NCBI RefSeq assembly: GCF_014397785.1
Contig: NZ_VZQQ01000043.1
Span: forward strand, 1-51,665
Origin: Paraburkholderia podalyriae
GTDB lineage: Bacteria; Pseudomonadota; Gammaproteobacteria; Burkholderiales; Burkholderiaceae
DNA: 51,665 nucleotides
Direction of reading: 5' to 3'
Part shown: positions 32,922-41,966 of the stretch, one piece after another
Layout: each line of letters begins with the position of its first letter
Numbering within the stretch: position 1 is the first letter of the stretch
The notes under the pieces: generated by a model
Databases searched by the model: none
What the model saw: the letters and a program-made list of their open reading frames with translations, nothing else
What the model was told of the DNA's origin: nothing
Program-made: the position numbers and the translations under genes

Positions 32922-33935
32922 ATGCAAATCGAAATCAAGACGCTCAAGGCCCAGCCGCTGCGTCAAACCTATGGGCACGTCGCGCGCCGTTTCGGCGACA
33001 AGCCGGCCTCGCGATATCAGGAGGCGACCTACGATATTCAGCCCACCATCAACTTTCACTATCGGCCGACGTGGGCGCCGGAATTCGAGTTGTTCGACGC
33101 TAGCCGCACCCAAATCCACATGAAGGACTGGTACGCGCTGAAGGATCCGCGCCAGTACTACTACGGCGCCTATGTGACGGCACGTGCGCGGCAACAGGAG
33201 GCGGCCGAAGGCGCGTTCGATCTGGTGGAGCGTCGCGGACTGCTGGCCGGTCTGTCGCACGAATGGCAGGCGCGACTGATCGCGGGGCTGCTGCCGCTGC
33301 GCCATGTCGAATGGGGCGCCAATATGAATAACACGCTGTGCGCCGACTATGGCTACGGTACCGCGATCACGCAGGCCTGCACGTTCTGCGCGATGGATCG
33401 ACTCGGCATCGCCCAGTATCTGTCACGTATCGGTCTCGCGCTCGACGGCAACACCGGCGTCGCGCTGGAACGCGCGAAGACGGCGTGGCTGGAAGCAGAG
33501 GCATGGCAACCCATGCGGCGTCTCGTCGAAGACATTTTCGTGGTCGAAGACTGGTTCGAGACTTTCGTCGCGCAGAACCTCGTGCTCGACGGCCTGCTGT
33601 ATCCGCTCGTGTATCAGCACTTCGACGCGTTCGCGGCGCAGCACCTGGGCGCGAGTCTCGCGATGCTCACCGAGTTCACGCAGCAATGGCAGTCCGATCA
33701 CGCGAAGTGGGTCGACGCGGTGATCCGAGCGGTGAGCGCTGAATCGACCGAGAATCAGCAACGAATTGCCGGCTGGGTCGAGCACTACCGCGCCCGCACG
33801 CTCGACGCGCTTCTCCCCGTTGCCGGCACGCTGCTCGACGGCGCGGGCGCCGCCGCACTCGACGAAACCGGCGCGCAATTCGCCGCGCGTCTGACGAAGC
33901 TCGGCGCATTGCCGGTCGCAACAGTCCAACCCTGA
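32922..33935 (+). CDS. dmpL: Phenol hydroxylase beta (P1) subunit
   Basis: The 337-residue protein is the non-catalytic beta subunit of the (LNO)2 multicomponent phenol hydroxylase, related to other bacterial multicomponent monooxygenase beta subunits. Recognisable parts are PLRQTYGHVARRFGDKPASRYQEATYDIQPT, PEFELFD, DWYALKDPRQYYYGAYV and HVEWGANMNNTLCADYGYG. It retains the ferritin-like helical fold without a full metal site. The ATG at 32922 follows GGAGA; an upstream in-frame ATG at 32898 lacks one. Confidence 0.93.
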   Translation: MQIEIKTLKAQPLRQTYGHVARRFGDKPASRYQEATYDIQPTINFHYRPTWAPEFELFDASRTQIHMKDWYALKDPRQYYYGAYVTARARQQEAAEGAFDLVERRGLLAGLSHEWQARLIAGLLPLRHVEWGANMNNTLCADYGYGTAITQACTFCAMDRLGIAQYLSRIGLALDGNTGVALERAKTAWLEAEAWQPMRRLVEDIFVVEDWFETFVAQNLVLDGLLYPLVYQHFDAFAAQHLGASLAMLTEFTQQWQSDHAKWVDAVIRAVSAESTENQQRIAGWVEHYRARTLDALLPVAGTLLDGAGAAALDETGAQFAARLTKLGALPVATVQP

Positions 33936-33942
33936 GGCCGTC

Positions 33943-34212
33943 ATGCAGAACGTCTACATCGCATTGCAGAACACCGACGAAACGCGAGCGATCGTCGCCG
34001 CGATTACCGCTGTGAATCCCGAGGCTACGGTCAACGAGTATCCGGCGATGGTGAAGATCGACGCCCCCGGCAAGCTCGTGATTTCGCGCACCCTCGTATC
34101 GGAAGAGCTGGGCCGCGACTGGAACATCCAGGAGCTGCAACTGAACCTGGTGTCGCTGTCGGGAAACATCGATGAAACCGACGATGCCTTCACGCTGCAA
34201 TGGCACGCCTGA
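33943..34212 (+). CDS. dmpM: Phenol hydroxylase regulatory (P2) protein
   Basis: The 89-residue cofactor-less effector protein is typical of multicomponent monooxygenases. It binds the hydroxylase near the diiron site and couples oxygen use to hydroxylation. The sequence MQNVYIALQNTDETRAIVAAI, VNEYPAMVKIDAPGKLVISR and WNIQELQLNLVSLSGNIDETDD follows the MmoB/DmpM pattern closely. It lies 7 bases after dmpL with GAGG before the ATG. Confidence 0.93.
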   Translation: MQNVYIALQNTDETRAIVAAITAVNPEATVNEYPAMVKIDAPGKLVISRTLVSEELGRDWNIQELQLNLVSLSGNIDETDDAFTLQWHA

Positions 34213-34231
34213 CCTAACCCGGAGACGAATG

Positions 34232-35755
34232 ATGGACGCACGCAAGAAGCTGAACCTGAAAGACAGGTACGCGCTGATGACGCGCGATCTCGGCTGGGAA
34301 ACCAGTTATCAGCCGATGGACAAGGTGTTCCCGTTCGATCAGTACGAGGGCATCAAGATTCACGACTGGGACAAGTGGGAAGACCCGTTCCGCATGACGA
34401 TGGACGCGTACTGGAAGTATCAGGCGGAGAAGGAACGCAAGCTCTACGCGATCATCGATTCGTTCGCGCAGAACAACGGGCACATGAATGTCTCCGACGC
34501 ACGCTATATCAACACGCTCAAGCTGTTCCTGACCGGCGTGACGCCGCTCGAATACGCGGCGCATCGCGGTTATGCGCATCTGGGTCGCCATTTTCGCGGG
34601 GTTGGTGCGCGCGTCGCTTGCCAGATGCAGTCGATCGACGAATTGCGTCACTGTCAGACGCAGGTTCACACGCTGTCGCTCTACAACAAGTATTTCAACG
34701 GCTTTGCGGAATGGCCGCATATGTACGATCGCGTCTGGTATCTGTCGGTGCCGAAGTCGTACTTCGACGATGCGATGAGTGCTGGTCCGTTCGAATTCAT
34801 CACGGCCATTTCGTTTTCGTTCGAATACGTGCTGACGAATCTGCTGTTCATGCCGTTCATGTCGGGCGCTGCATACAACGGCGATATGGCGACCGTCACC
34901 TTCGGTTTCTCCGCGCAGTCCGACGAGTCGCGTCACATGACGCTTGGTCTTGAAGTCGTGAAGTTCCTCTGCGAGCAGGACCCCGGCAATGTGCCGATCG
35001 TGCAGAAGTGGCTCGACAAATGGTTCTGGCGCGGTTTCCGGCTGCTGACGCTGGTCGGCATGATGATGGACTACATGCTGCCCAAGCGCGTGATGTCGTG
35101 GTCCGAGGCGTGGAAGATCTATTTCGAAGACGCGGGCGGCGCGCTCTTCAAAGACCTCGAACGCTATGGCCTGCGGATGCCGAGGTATCACGAGATCGCG
35201 ACGCAGACCAAGGATCGCGTCACGCACGAAGCATGGGCCACGTTCTACAACTATGGCGCCGCCGCTGACTTCCACACCTGGGTGCCCTCCGACGAAGAAC
35301 TCGACTGGCTTTCCGCCAAGTACCCGGAGACCTTCGACAGCGTCTACCGGCCGCGTTTCGAATACTGGCGCGAACAGCAGCAGGCGGGCAAGCGCTTCTA
35401 CAACACTAGTCTGCCGATGCTCTGCCAGACCTGCCAGGTGCCGATGTTCTTCAGCGAGCCGGACGACCCGACCAAAATCGCCTACCGCGAATCGACGTAT
35501 CACGGCATGAAGTTCCACTTCTGCTCGGACGGCTGCAAGGACATCTTCGAAGGCGAGCCCGAGAAGTATGTGCAGGCGTGGCTGCCAGTGCACCAGATCT
35601 ATCAGGGCAACTGTGGCGGCGCGTCGCTCGACGACGTTCTCAAGTACTACAACCTCAAGCACGGTCACGACAACCTCGACTTCGCGGGCTCGCCCGACGA
35701 ACGCAACTGGAATGCGTGGAAAGACGCATCCGGCGCCCACGCTTCAGGCGAATGA
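34232..35755 (+). CDS. dmpN: Phenol hydroxylase alpha (P3) subunit, diiron catalytic subunit
   Basis: The 507-residue subunit inserts oxygen into phenol to give catechol. The diiron ligands are visible as two E-x2-H sets: E137/H140 in DELRHCQ and E232/H235 in DESRHMTLG. E107 lies in TPLEYAAHRG and a fourth carboxylate, probably E199, in SFSFEYV; spacing agrees with the family. The C-terminal part contains a YHS domain with CQTCQVPMFF and FCSDGCKDIFEGEPEKYV, usual for phenol hydroxylases. Two ATGs occur in tandem; the second, 6 bases after GGAGA, is preferred. Confidence 0.95.
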   Translation: MDARKKLNLKDRYALMTRDLGWETSYQPMDKVFPFDQYEGIKIHDWDKWEDPFRMTMDAYWKYQAEKERKLYAIIDSFAQNNGHMNVSDARYINTLKLFLTGVTPLEYAAHRGYAHLGRHFRGVGARVACQMQSIDELRHCQTQVHTLSLYNKYFNGFAEWPHMYDRVWYLSVPKSYFDDAMSAGPFEFITAISFSFEYVLTNLLFMPFMSGAAYNGDMATVTFGFSAQSDESRHMTLGLEVVKFLCEQDPGNVPIVQKWLDKWFWRGFRLLTLVGMMMDYMLPKRVMSWSEAWKIYFEDAGGALFKDLERYGLRMPRYHEIATQTKDRVTHEAWATFYNYGAAADFHTWVPSDEELDWLSAKYPETFDSVYRPRFEYWREQQQAGKRFYNTSLPMLCQTCQVPMFFSEPDDPTKIAYRESTYHGMKFHFCSDGCKDIFEGEPEKYVQAWLPVHQIYQGNCGGASLDDVLKYYNLKHGHDNLDFAGSPDERNWNAWKDASGAHASGE

Positions 35756-35796
35756 GCGCGACGCGACACGAGAACAGATAGACGAAGGAGACAGGC

Positions 35797-36156
35797 ATGA
35801 GCATCACCGCGATCAAACCCTACGCGTTCGAACCGGCCGACCGCGAGTCGCAGTTTCATGGCAACCGGCTTCTCTACATCGGCTGGGAGGACCACTTGAT
35901 GTTCGCCGCGCCGATCTGCGTGCCGGTGCCGGCTGACATGACGTTTGGCGCGTTAGTGTCGGACGTGCTACCGGGTCTGTATGACGCGCATCCTGATTTT
36001 GCCGCGATCGACTGGCACACGGCGCAGTGGTTCAGATCCGGCGAGCCGTGGCGGCCGGACAGCGAGCGCTCGCTCGCCGACAACGGTCTCGTTCACAAGG
36101 ACGTGATCCGTCTGCGGACGCCGGGCCTGACTGGCATCGGCGGTTCGTGCAGCTAA
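35797..36156 (+). CDS. dmpO: Phenol hydroxylase gamma (P4) subunit
   Basis: The 119-residue gamma subunit completes the LNO hydroxylase. It starts MSITAIKPYAFEPADRESQF and contains NRLLYIGWEDHLMFAAPICVPV and DMTFGALVSDVLPGLYDAHPD, all characteristic of DmpO-type proteins. GAAGGAGACAGGC precedes the ATG. The GGAGACA core recurs upstream of several genes of this operon. Confidence 0.93.
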   Translation: MSITAIKPYAFEPADRESQFHGNRLLYIGWEDHLMFAAPICVPVPADMTFGALVSDVLPGLYDAHPDFAAIDWHTAQWFRSGEPWRPDSERSLADNGLVHKDVIRLRTPGLTGIGGSCS

Positions 36157-36170
36157 CGCGGGAGACAGTG

Positions 36171-37244
36171 ATGGACTACACCGTACGTATTGAACCGCTC
36201 GGCCAGACCATCGGCATCGAAGCGGGGCAGACGCTGCTCGATGCCTGTTTGCGCCAGGGCGTGTGGCTTCCGCATGCTTGCTGTCACGGGCTGTGTGCGA
36301 CCTGCAAGGTGCAGGTCGTCGACGGCGAGATCGTTCAGGGCGACGCGTCGGACTTCGCGCTGATGGACTTCGAGCGCGAAGAGGGCAAGTGCCTGGCGTG
36401 CTGCGCGACGCCGATGTCCGATCTCGTGATCGAAGCCGACATCGACGAAGACCCCGACGCGCAAAATCTGCCGCTGCAGGATTACACGGGCACGGTCGTC
36501 GCGATCGAAGACGCCACGCCGACTATCCGCGTGATCCGGCTCGCGGTGGAGGGCGCCGGGCGTGTCGCGTTTCAGGCAGGCCAGTACCTGAATCTGCATG
36601 TACCGGGCTGCGGCCAGCCGCGCGCATTCTCGCTTGCCAATGCGCCGCATGACGGCGAGATCGAGATGCACATTCGCCGTGTGCCGGACGGGGTCGCGAC
36701 CGGCTGGCTGCACGACGAACTGCGACCGGGCGCGCAACTGGCGTTCGCCGCGCCGTTCGGCCGCTTCTTCGTGCGCAAACAGGCGCAGGCGCCGACGATC
36801 TTCCTCGCCGGCGGCTCGGGCCTGTCGAGCCCGAAGTCGATGATCCTCGATCTGCTGAACGAGGGCTCGACGTTGCCGATCACGCTGATCCACGGCGCCC
36901 GCACACGTGATGAACTCTATTTCGAAGCCTTCTTCAAAGACTTGGCCGAGCGCCACCCGAATTTCCGCTACTTGCCCGCACTGTCGAGCGAGCCGGACGA
37001 CAGCGGCTGGCCGGGCCCGCGCGGTTTCGTCCACGAGGTCCTGAAAGCGCAGTTCACCGACGCTGCGGGCATTACCGATTATCGCGGCCACAAGGCGTAT
37101 CTGTGCGGGCCGCCGCCGATGGTCGAGGCGTGCATCAAGACTTTGATGCAGGGCCGGCTGTTCGAACGCGACATCTACACGGAGCAGTTCCTGTCGGCGG
37201 CGGATGCGAGCGCGGCGGCCAAAAGCCCGCTGTTCCGCATCTGA
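36171..37244 (+). CDS. dmpP: Phenol hydroxylase reductase (P5)
   Basis: The 357-residue electron-transfer component passes electrons from NADH through FAD and a [2Fe-2S] cluster to the hydroxylase. The ferredoxin domain shows the cluster cysteines in HACCHGLCATC (C37/C42/C45) and CLAC (C77). The FAD domain carries RAFSLAN. The NAD domain carries FLAGGSGLSSPKSMI and YLCGPPPMVEACIK. The start at MDYTVRIEPL has GGGAGACAG upstream. Length matches DmpP (about 353). Confidence 0.94.
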   Translation: MDYTVRIEPLGQTIGIEAGQTLLDACLRQGVWLPHACCHGLCATCKVQVVDGEIVQGDASDFALMDFEREEGKCLACCATPMSDLVIEADIDEDPDAQNLPLQDYTGTVVAIEDATPTIRVIRLAVEGAGRVAFQAGQYLNLHVPGCGQPRAFSLANAPHDGEIEMHIRRVPDGVATGWLHDELRPGAQLAFAAPFGRFFVRKQAQAPTIFLAGGSGLSSPKSMILDLLNEGSTLPITLIHGARTRDELYFEAFFKDLAERHPNFRYLPALSSEPDDSGWPGPRGFVHEVLKAQFTDAAGITDYRGHKAYLCGPPPMVEACIKTLMQGRLFERDIYTEQFLSAADASAAAKSPLFRI

Positions 37245-37277
37245 CGCGCTCCGTCGGCTCACTCAAGGAGAGAGGTG

Positions 37278-37649
37278 ATGACCTGGCGGATCGAAGTTGA
37301 AAACACCGGCGACACGTTCGGCTGCCCAGAAAACGCCACCGTGCTTCATGCGATGGCGGCGACAGGCGGGCGAGGCATTCCGCTCGGCTGTCGCGGCGGC
37401 GGCTGCGGTGTGTGCAAGGTGCAGGTGCTGAGCGGCCGCTATCACGCCTGCAAGATGAGCCGCGCGTGTGTGAGCGCCGACGAGGAAGCGCGCGGCACGG
37501 TGCTCGCATGCCGCGTCAGTCCGCTCACAGATCTGTCGGTGCGCGTAATCGGCAGGATGGCGCGCTGCATCGACAAGGCGCGCGCCAGAACGGTGGCGGA
37601 CGAACACCACGAATCCATCCAGCAGCAACAGGCGCCGGGCGGCGTCTGA
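37278..37649 (+). CDS. dmpQ: Chloroplast-type [2Fe-2S] ferredoxin, catechol dioxygenase reactivation
   Basis: The 123-residue ferredoxin has cluster cysteines C38, C43 and C46 (CRGGGCGVC) and C78 (LACRV). DmpQ/XylT-type ferredoxins re-reduce the oxidised iron of catechol 2,3-dioxygenase. Its place directly before dmpB supports that role. I chose the ATG at 37278, 7 bases after AAGGAG; a GTG three bases earlier would add one residue. The C-terminal tail (about 30 residues, Gln/Arg-rich) is slightly longer than usual. Confidence 0.9.
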   Translation: MTWRIEVENTGDTFGCPENATVLHAMAATGGRGIPLGCRGGGCGVCKVQVLSGRYHACKMSRACVSADEEARGTVLACRVSPLTDLSVRVIGRMARCIDKARARTVADEHHESIQQQQAPGGV

Positions 37650-37674
37650 ACCAGAACGAACAAGGAGACACATC

Positions 37675-38604
37675 ATGGCATTGCAAGGCGTACTGCGACC
37701 CGGCCATATTGCGCTGCGGGTCCTCGAAATCGGTCCGGCGTCGAAGCACTACATCGACGTGCTCGGCCTGCATGAAACCGGCCGCGACGCGCAAGGGCGC
37801 GTGTATCTGAAGGCATGGGACGAACACGATCACCACAGCGTCGTGCTGCGCGAAGCGGACGAGCCGGGCATGGATTACCTCGGCTTTCGCGTCGACAGCG
37901 AAGCGACGCTCGACCGGCTCGCGAACGCGCTGAAGGAATCAGGCTACGCGAAAGACTTCATCTGGATGGAAGCCGGCGAGCACCTGCACACGGGGCGGCG
38001 TTTCCGCTTCACCGTGCCGACGGGCCATTCGATCGAACTGTTCGCGACGAAGGACAAGGTCGGCAGCGCGACCGGCGACGTGAACCCCGATCCCTGGCCC
38101 GACGGTCTGCGCGGCATGTCGCCGAGCCGCTTCGATCATTGCCTGCTCTATGGTGACGAACTCGACGATACCGTGAAGCTTTTTCGCGACGTGCTCGGTT
38201 TTTCGCTGGCCGAGCAGGTCGTCACGCCAGAGGGCATGCAGATCGCCGCTTTCCTGACGTGCTCGAACAAGGCGCATGACATCGCGTTTATCCGCCACGC
38301 CGAGAAGAACAAGTTTCACCACGCGTCATTCCAGCTCGATAGCTGGGGCGATGTGCTCAAGGCCGCGGATCTGATCTCCAAGCACGACGTTGCACTCGAC
38401 ATCGGACCGACGCGTCACGGCATCACGCGCGGCGCGACGATCTATTTCTTCGATCCGTCCGGCAACCGCAACGAGGTCTTCGCTGGCGGCTACATCCACT
38501 ACCCGGACAAGCCGACTATCACGTGGCACGACAAGGATCTGGGGCGCGCGATTTTCTATCACGACCGCAAGCTCAACGAGGCCTTCCTGAGCGTGTTGAC
38601 CTGA
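37675..38604 (+). CDS. dmpB: Catechol 2,3-dioxygenase
   Basis: This extradiol Fe(II) dioxygenase cleaves catechol to 2-hydroxymuconic semialdehyde. The 309-residue chain has two vicinal-oxygen-chelate modules. Iron ligands are H155 (SRFDHCLLY), H216 (KFHHASFQ) and E267 (NRNEVFAGG), each two residues later than in XylE numbering, as expected from a small N-terminal difference. AAGGAGACACATC precedes the ATG. It follows its reactivating ferredoxin and begins the meta-pathway genes. Confidence 0.95.
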   Translation: MALQGVLRPGHIALRVLEIGPASKHYIDVLGLHETGRDAQGRVYLKAWDEHDHHSVVLREADEPGMDYLGFRVDSEATLDRLANALKESGYAKDFIWMEAGEHLHTGRRFRFTVPTGHSIELFATKDKVGSATGDVNPDPWPDGLRGMSPSRFDHCLLYGDELDDTVKLFRDVLGFSLAEQVVTPEGMQIAAFLTCSNKAHDIAFIRHAEKNKFHHASFQLDSWGDVLKAADLISKHDVALDIGPTRHGITRGATIYFFDPSGNRNEVFAGGYIHYPDKPTITWHDKDLGRAIFYHDRKLNEAFLSVLT

Positions 38605-38642
38605 GCCGCACGACTGGCGCAACGAAACGATCGAGACTATCC

Positions 38643-40097
38643 ATGACTGAATTCAAGAATTTCATTGGCGGCGAGTGGGTCGGCACGGATCGCACGTTCG
38701 AAGACCGCAACCCGGTCGACAACAGTGTGATCGGGCTCGTGCACGAGGCCGGCCGCGCCGAGGTCGACGCCGCGGTGCAGGCCGCGCGCGCGGCCCTGCA
38801 CGGACCCTGGGCGCGCATGACGCTGCCGCAGCGCGTCGAACTGCTGTACGCGGTGGCCGACGGCATCACCCGGCGCTTCGACGACTTTCTCGCCGCCGAA
38901 ATTGCCGACACCGGCAAGCCACATGCGCTGGCGAGTCACATCGACATTCCGCGCGGCGCGGCGAACTTCAAGGTGTTCGCTGACATGATTCGCAACGTCC
39001 CCACCGAAAGCTTCGCCATGGCGACGCCGGACGGCGGCGAAGCCCTCAACTACGGCGTGCGTACGCCGCGCGGTGTGATCGCGGTCGTGTGTCCGTGGAA
39101 CCTGCCGCTGTTGCTGATGACGTGGAAGGTCGCGCCGGCGCTCGCATGCGGCAACACGGTGTTGGTGAAGCCGTCCGAGGAAACGCCGGCTACCGCAACG
39201 CTGCTTGGCGAAGTGATGAACGAAGTGGGCGTGCCAAAGGGCGTCTACAACGTCGTGCACGGTTTCGGTCCCGACTCCGCGGGTGCGTTCCTGACTGAGC
39301 ATCCCGGCGTGAACGCGATCACTTTTACCGGCGAAACGCGCACTGGCGAAGCCATCATGAAGGCTGCGGCGAACGGCGTGCGGCCGGTGTCGTTCGAACT
39401 CGGCGGCAAGAACGCGGGCATCGTCTTTGCCGACTGCGATTTCGATGCGGCCGTGGTAGGTATCGCGCGTTCCGCTTTTGAAAACACGGGGCAGGTGTGT
39501 CTCGGTACGGAGCGCGTCTACGTGCAACGGCCGATTTACGAGCGCTTTGTCGATGCGCTTGCGGCACGAGCGAAGGCGTTGCGTCCGGGGCGCCCCGGCG
39601 CCGAAGGCACCACCTTCGGTCCGTTGATCTCGCAGACGCATCGCAGCAAGGTGCTGTCGTACTACGAGCAGGCGCGCGCCGACGGTGCGGTGGTCGTAAC
39701 TGGCGGAGGCGTACCCGATATGGCGGCCGGGTTGAAGGACGGCGCGTGGATCGAGCCGACGATCTGGACTGGCCTGCCGGACGGCTCGCGCGTGATCCGC
39801 GAGGAAATCTTCGGCCCGTGCTGTCACGTCGCGCCGTTTGACGACGAAGCTGAAGTGATCGCGAAAGCCAACGACACGCCCTACGGTCTCGCTGCCACCG
39901 TGTGGACGCGCGATGCCGGCACCGCGCATCGCATGGCGCGCGCGCTCGACGTGGGCATCTGCTGGATCAATTCGTGGTTTCTGCGCGATCTGCGCACCGC
40001 GTTCGGTGGCGCGAAACAGTCGGGGATCGGCCGCGAAGGCGGTATCCATTCGCTCGAGTTCTATACCGAGCTGCGCAACGTATGCGTCAAGCTGTGA
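38643..40097 (+). CDS. dmpC: 2-hydroxymuconic semialdehyde dehydrogenase
   Basis: This NAD-dependent aldehyde dehydrogenase of 484 residues oxidises the ring-cleavage product to 2-hydroxymuconate (4-oxalocrotonate branch). The catalytic glutamate is E252 in FELGGKNAG and the nucleophile C286 in NTGQVCLGTERV. The Rossmann-type cofactor region includes VVCPWNLPLLL. The start MTEFKNFIGGEWVG is typical of the HMSD group. The coding region begins 38 bases after dmpB, and dmpE follows closely. Confidence 0.94.
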   Translation: MTEFKNFIGGEWVGTDRTFEDRNPVDNSVIGLVHEAGRAEVDAAVQAARAALHGPWARMTLPQRVELLYAVADGITRRFDDFLAAEIADTGKPHALASHIDIPRGAANFKVFADMIRNVPTESFAMATPDGGEALNYGVRTPRGVIAVVCPWNLPLLLMTWKVAPALACGNTVLVKPSEETPATATLLGEVMNEVGVPKGVYNVVHGFGPDSAGAFLTEHPGVNAITFTGETRTGEAIMKAAANGVRPVSFELGGKNAGIVFADCDFDAAVVGIARSAFENTGQVCLGTERVYVQRPIYERFVDALAARAKALRPGRPGAEGTTFGPLISQTHRSKVLSYYEQARADGAVVVTGGGVPDMAAGLKDGAWIEPTIWTGLPDGSRVIREEIFGPCCHVAPFDDEAEVIAKANDTPYGLAATVWTRDAGTAHRMARALDVGICWINSWFLRDLRTAFGGAKQSGIGREGGIHSLEFYTELRNVCVKL

Positions 40098-40105
40098 GGG
40101 CTGAG

Positions 40106-40930
40106 ATGAATCCCTTGAAAACAGAAGGGCTCACGCCCGAAGCGATCGAGCGCTACGGCGACGAACTCTTTCGCGCGTTGCGTCATGCCGAGCCGGTTGC
40201 GCCGCTGAGCGCACGCGAACCCGGCATCACGATCGACGACGCCTACCGCATCCAGTTGCGGATGATTGAACGCCGCATCGCGCTCGACGGCGAACGAGTG
40301 ATCGGCAAGAAGATCGGCGTGACGAGCGAAGCGGTGATGAACATGCTCGACGTGCGCCAGCCGGACTTCGGGCATCTCACCTCGGCGATGGTGTTCGCGG
40401 ACGGCGCCGCTATCGACATGTCGCAATTGATCGCGCCGAAAGCCGAGGGCGAAATCGCGTTCGTGCTGAAACACGACCTTGCAGGCCCAGGCGTGACGAA
40501 TGCGGACGTATTGCGCGCCACCGAGGCTGTGCTGCCGTGCTTCGAGATCGTCGATTCGCGCATTCGCGACTGGAAGATCCGCATCCAGGACACGGTGGCC
40601 GACAACGCATCCTCGGGCGTATTCGTGCTCGGCGATCAGGCGGTCGACCCGCGCCAACTCGATCTCGCGCTGGTCGGCATGACGCTCGAAAAGAACGGCG
40701 AGATCGCGGCAACCGGCGCGGGCGCGGCGGCGCTCGGGCATCCGGCCAACGCGGTGGCGTGGCTCGCGAACACCCTCGGCCGGCTCGGCATGACGCTCCA
40801 CGCGGGCGAGGTGATCCTGTCCGGCTCGCTTGCGGCGATGGTGCCGGTAACGGTGGGCGACTCGCTGCGGATCAGTCTCGGCGGCATCGGCAGCGCGTCG
40901 GTGCGTTTCATTCAGGGAGAAAGACCATGA
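40106..40930 (+). CDS. dmpE: 2-hydroxypenta-2,4-dienoate hydratase
   Basis: The 274-residue member of the fumarylacetoacetate-hydrolase-like hydratase/decarboxylase family adds water to 2-hydroxypentadienoate to form 4-hydroxy-2-oxovalerate. Markers are ITIDDAYRIQLRMIERR, GKKIGVTSEAVMNML and QPDFGHLTSAM. It overlaps the start of dmpH by ATGA, so translation is coupled. E and H subunits are paralogues that form a complex in the known systems. Order and context decide between hydratase and decarboxylase; GVTS and the length support hydratase here. Confidence 0.92.
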   Translation: MNPLKTEGLTPEAIERYGDELFRALRHAEPVAPLSAREPGITIDDAYRIQLRMIERRIALDGERVIGKKIGVTSEAVMNMLDVRQPDFGHLTSAMVFADGAAIDMSQLIAPKAEGEIAFVLKHDLAGPGVTNADVLRATEAVLPCFEIVDSRIRDWKIRIQDTVADNASSGVFVLGDQAVDPRQLDLALVGMTLEKNGEIAATGAGAAALGHPANAVAWLANTLGRLGMTLHAGEVILSGSLAAMVPVTVGDSLRISLGGIGSASVRFIQGERP

Positions 40931-41715
40931 CGCTCGATCAAACGACGATCGACGCCCTCGCGCAGCGGCTGGACGAGGCCGAACTGCAGCGCGAGGCGAT
41001 CACGAAGATCACCGACGCGTATCCGCAGATCGACTGGGCCGACGCATATGCGATCCAGGACGCGCTGCGTGCGCGCAAGGAAGCGCGCGGCATGAAGGTC
41101 GCGGGCCTGAAGATGGGTCTCACGTCGCACGCGAAGATGCGCCAGATGAACGTGACGGACCCGGTCTACGGTTTCCTGACCGACTACGGCTCGTGCATGG
41201 ACGGCGCGGCGATCGACACCTCGTCGCTGATCCATCCCAAGGTGGAAGCAGAAATCGCGTTCGTGACGAAGCAGCCGCTTTCCGGTCCCGGCTGCCACAT
41301 CGGCACGGTACTGGCCGCAGCCGACTTCGTGCTGCCCGCGGTGGAAGTGATCGACTCGCGCTACGAAAACTTCCGCTTCGACCTGAAGAGCGTGATTGCC
41401 GACAACACGTCGTCAGCGCGCTTCGTGACGGGCGGCCGGCATCGCAGCGCCGAAGGGCTCGACCTGAAGAATCTCGGCGTTGTGCTGGAGAAGAACGGCG
41501 AAATCGTCGCGACGGCGTCAGGGGCGGCTGTGCTGGGTCATCCGGCGGCGAGCGTCGCGATGCTCGCCAACATGCTCGGCGCGCGCGGCAAGGCCATACC
41601 CGCAGGCACGTTGATCCTGACCGGCGGCGTGACCGAGGCGATTGCGGTCGCTGCGGGTGATTCGGTCACGGCGCGCTTCCAGCATCTAGGCAGCGTGTCG
41701 ATGCGCTTCGTCTGA
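40927..41715 (+). CDS. dmpH: 4-oxalocrotonate decarboxylase
   Basis: The 262-residue enzyme decarboxylates 2-oxohex-3-enedioate to 2-hydroxypentadienoate in complex with DmpE. Family segments are WADAYAIQDALRARKEARG, AGLKMGLTSHAKMRQMNV, DPVYGFLTDYGSCMDG and HPKVEAEIAFV. The metal-binding E-x-E of the fold is in the last of these. It shares extended similarity with the preceding gene (GEI...TG/ASGAAVLGHPA...MLAN), reflecting an old duplication. The ATG overlaps the dmpE stop codon. Confidence 0.92.
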   Translation: MTLDQTTIDALAQRLDEAELQREAITKITDAYPQIDWADAYAIQDALRARKEARGMKVAGLKMGLTSHAKMRQMNVTDPVYGFLTDYGSCMDGAAIDTSSLIHPKVEAEIAFVTKQPLSGPGCHIGTVLAAADFVLPAVEVIDSRYENFRFDLKSVIADNTSSARFVTGGRHRSAEGLDLKNLGVVLEKNGEIVATASGAAVLGHPAASVAMLANMLGARGKAIPAGTLILTGGVTEAIAVAAGDSVTARFQHLGSVSMRFV

Positions 41716-41746
41716 ACGACGCGTGCCGGAATAAACGGAGACATTC

Positions 41747-41938
41747 ATGCCCATCATCCACGTTCATCTGATGGAAGGCCGCACCGACGAACAGAAGGCG
41801 CGCCTGATCGGCGCACTGACTGACGCCGCCATCGAATCCATCGGCGCGCCGCGCGAATCGGTGCGCGTGCTGCTGATCGAAATCCCGAAGACGCAGTTCG
41901 GGATCGGCGGCAAGACCGCATTCGAACTCGGGCGCTAG
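41747..41938 (+). CDS. dmpI: 4-oxalocrotonate tautomerase
   Basis: The 63-residue protein has the catalytic Pro directly after the initiator methionine (MPIIHVHLMEGRTDEQK). It isomerises 2-hydroxymuconate to 2-oxohex-3-enedioate as a hexamer. The later ESVRVLLIEIPKTQFGIGGK segment includes an arginine at the usual substrate-binding place. CGGAGACATTC precedes the ATG. It lies between dmpH and dmpF. Confidence 0.94.
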   Translation: MPIIHVHLMEGRTDEQKARLIGALTDAAIESIGAPRESVRVLLIEIPKTQFGIGGKTAFELGR

Positions 41939-41966
41939 CGCGCCACGCATCAAAGGGAACCTGACC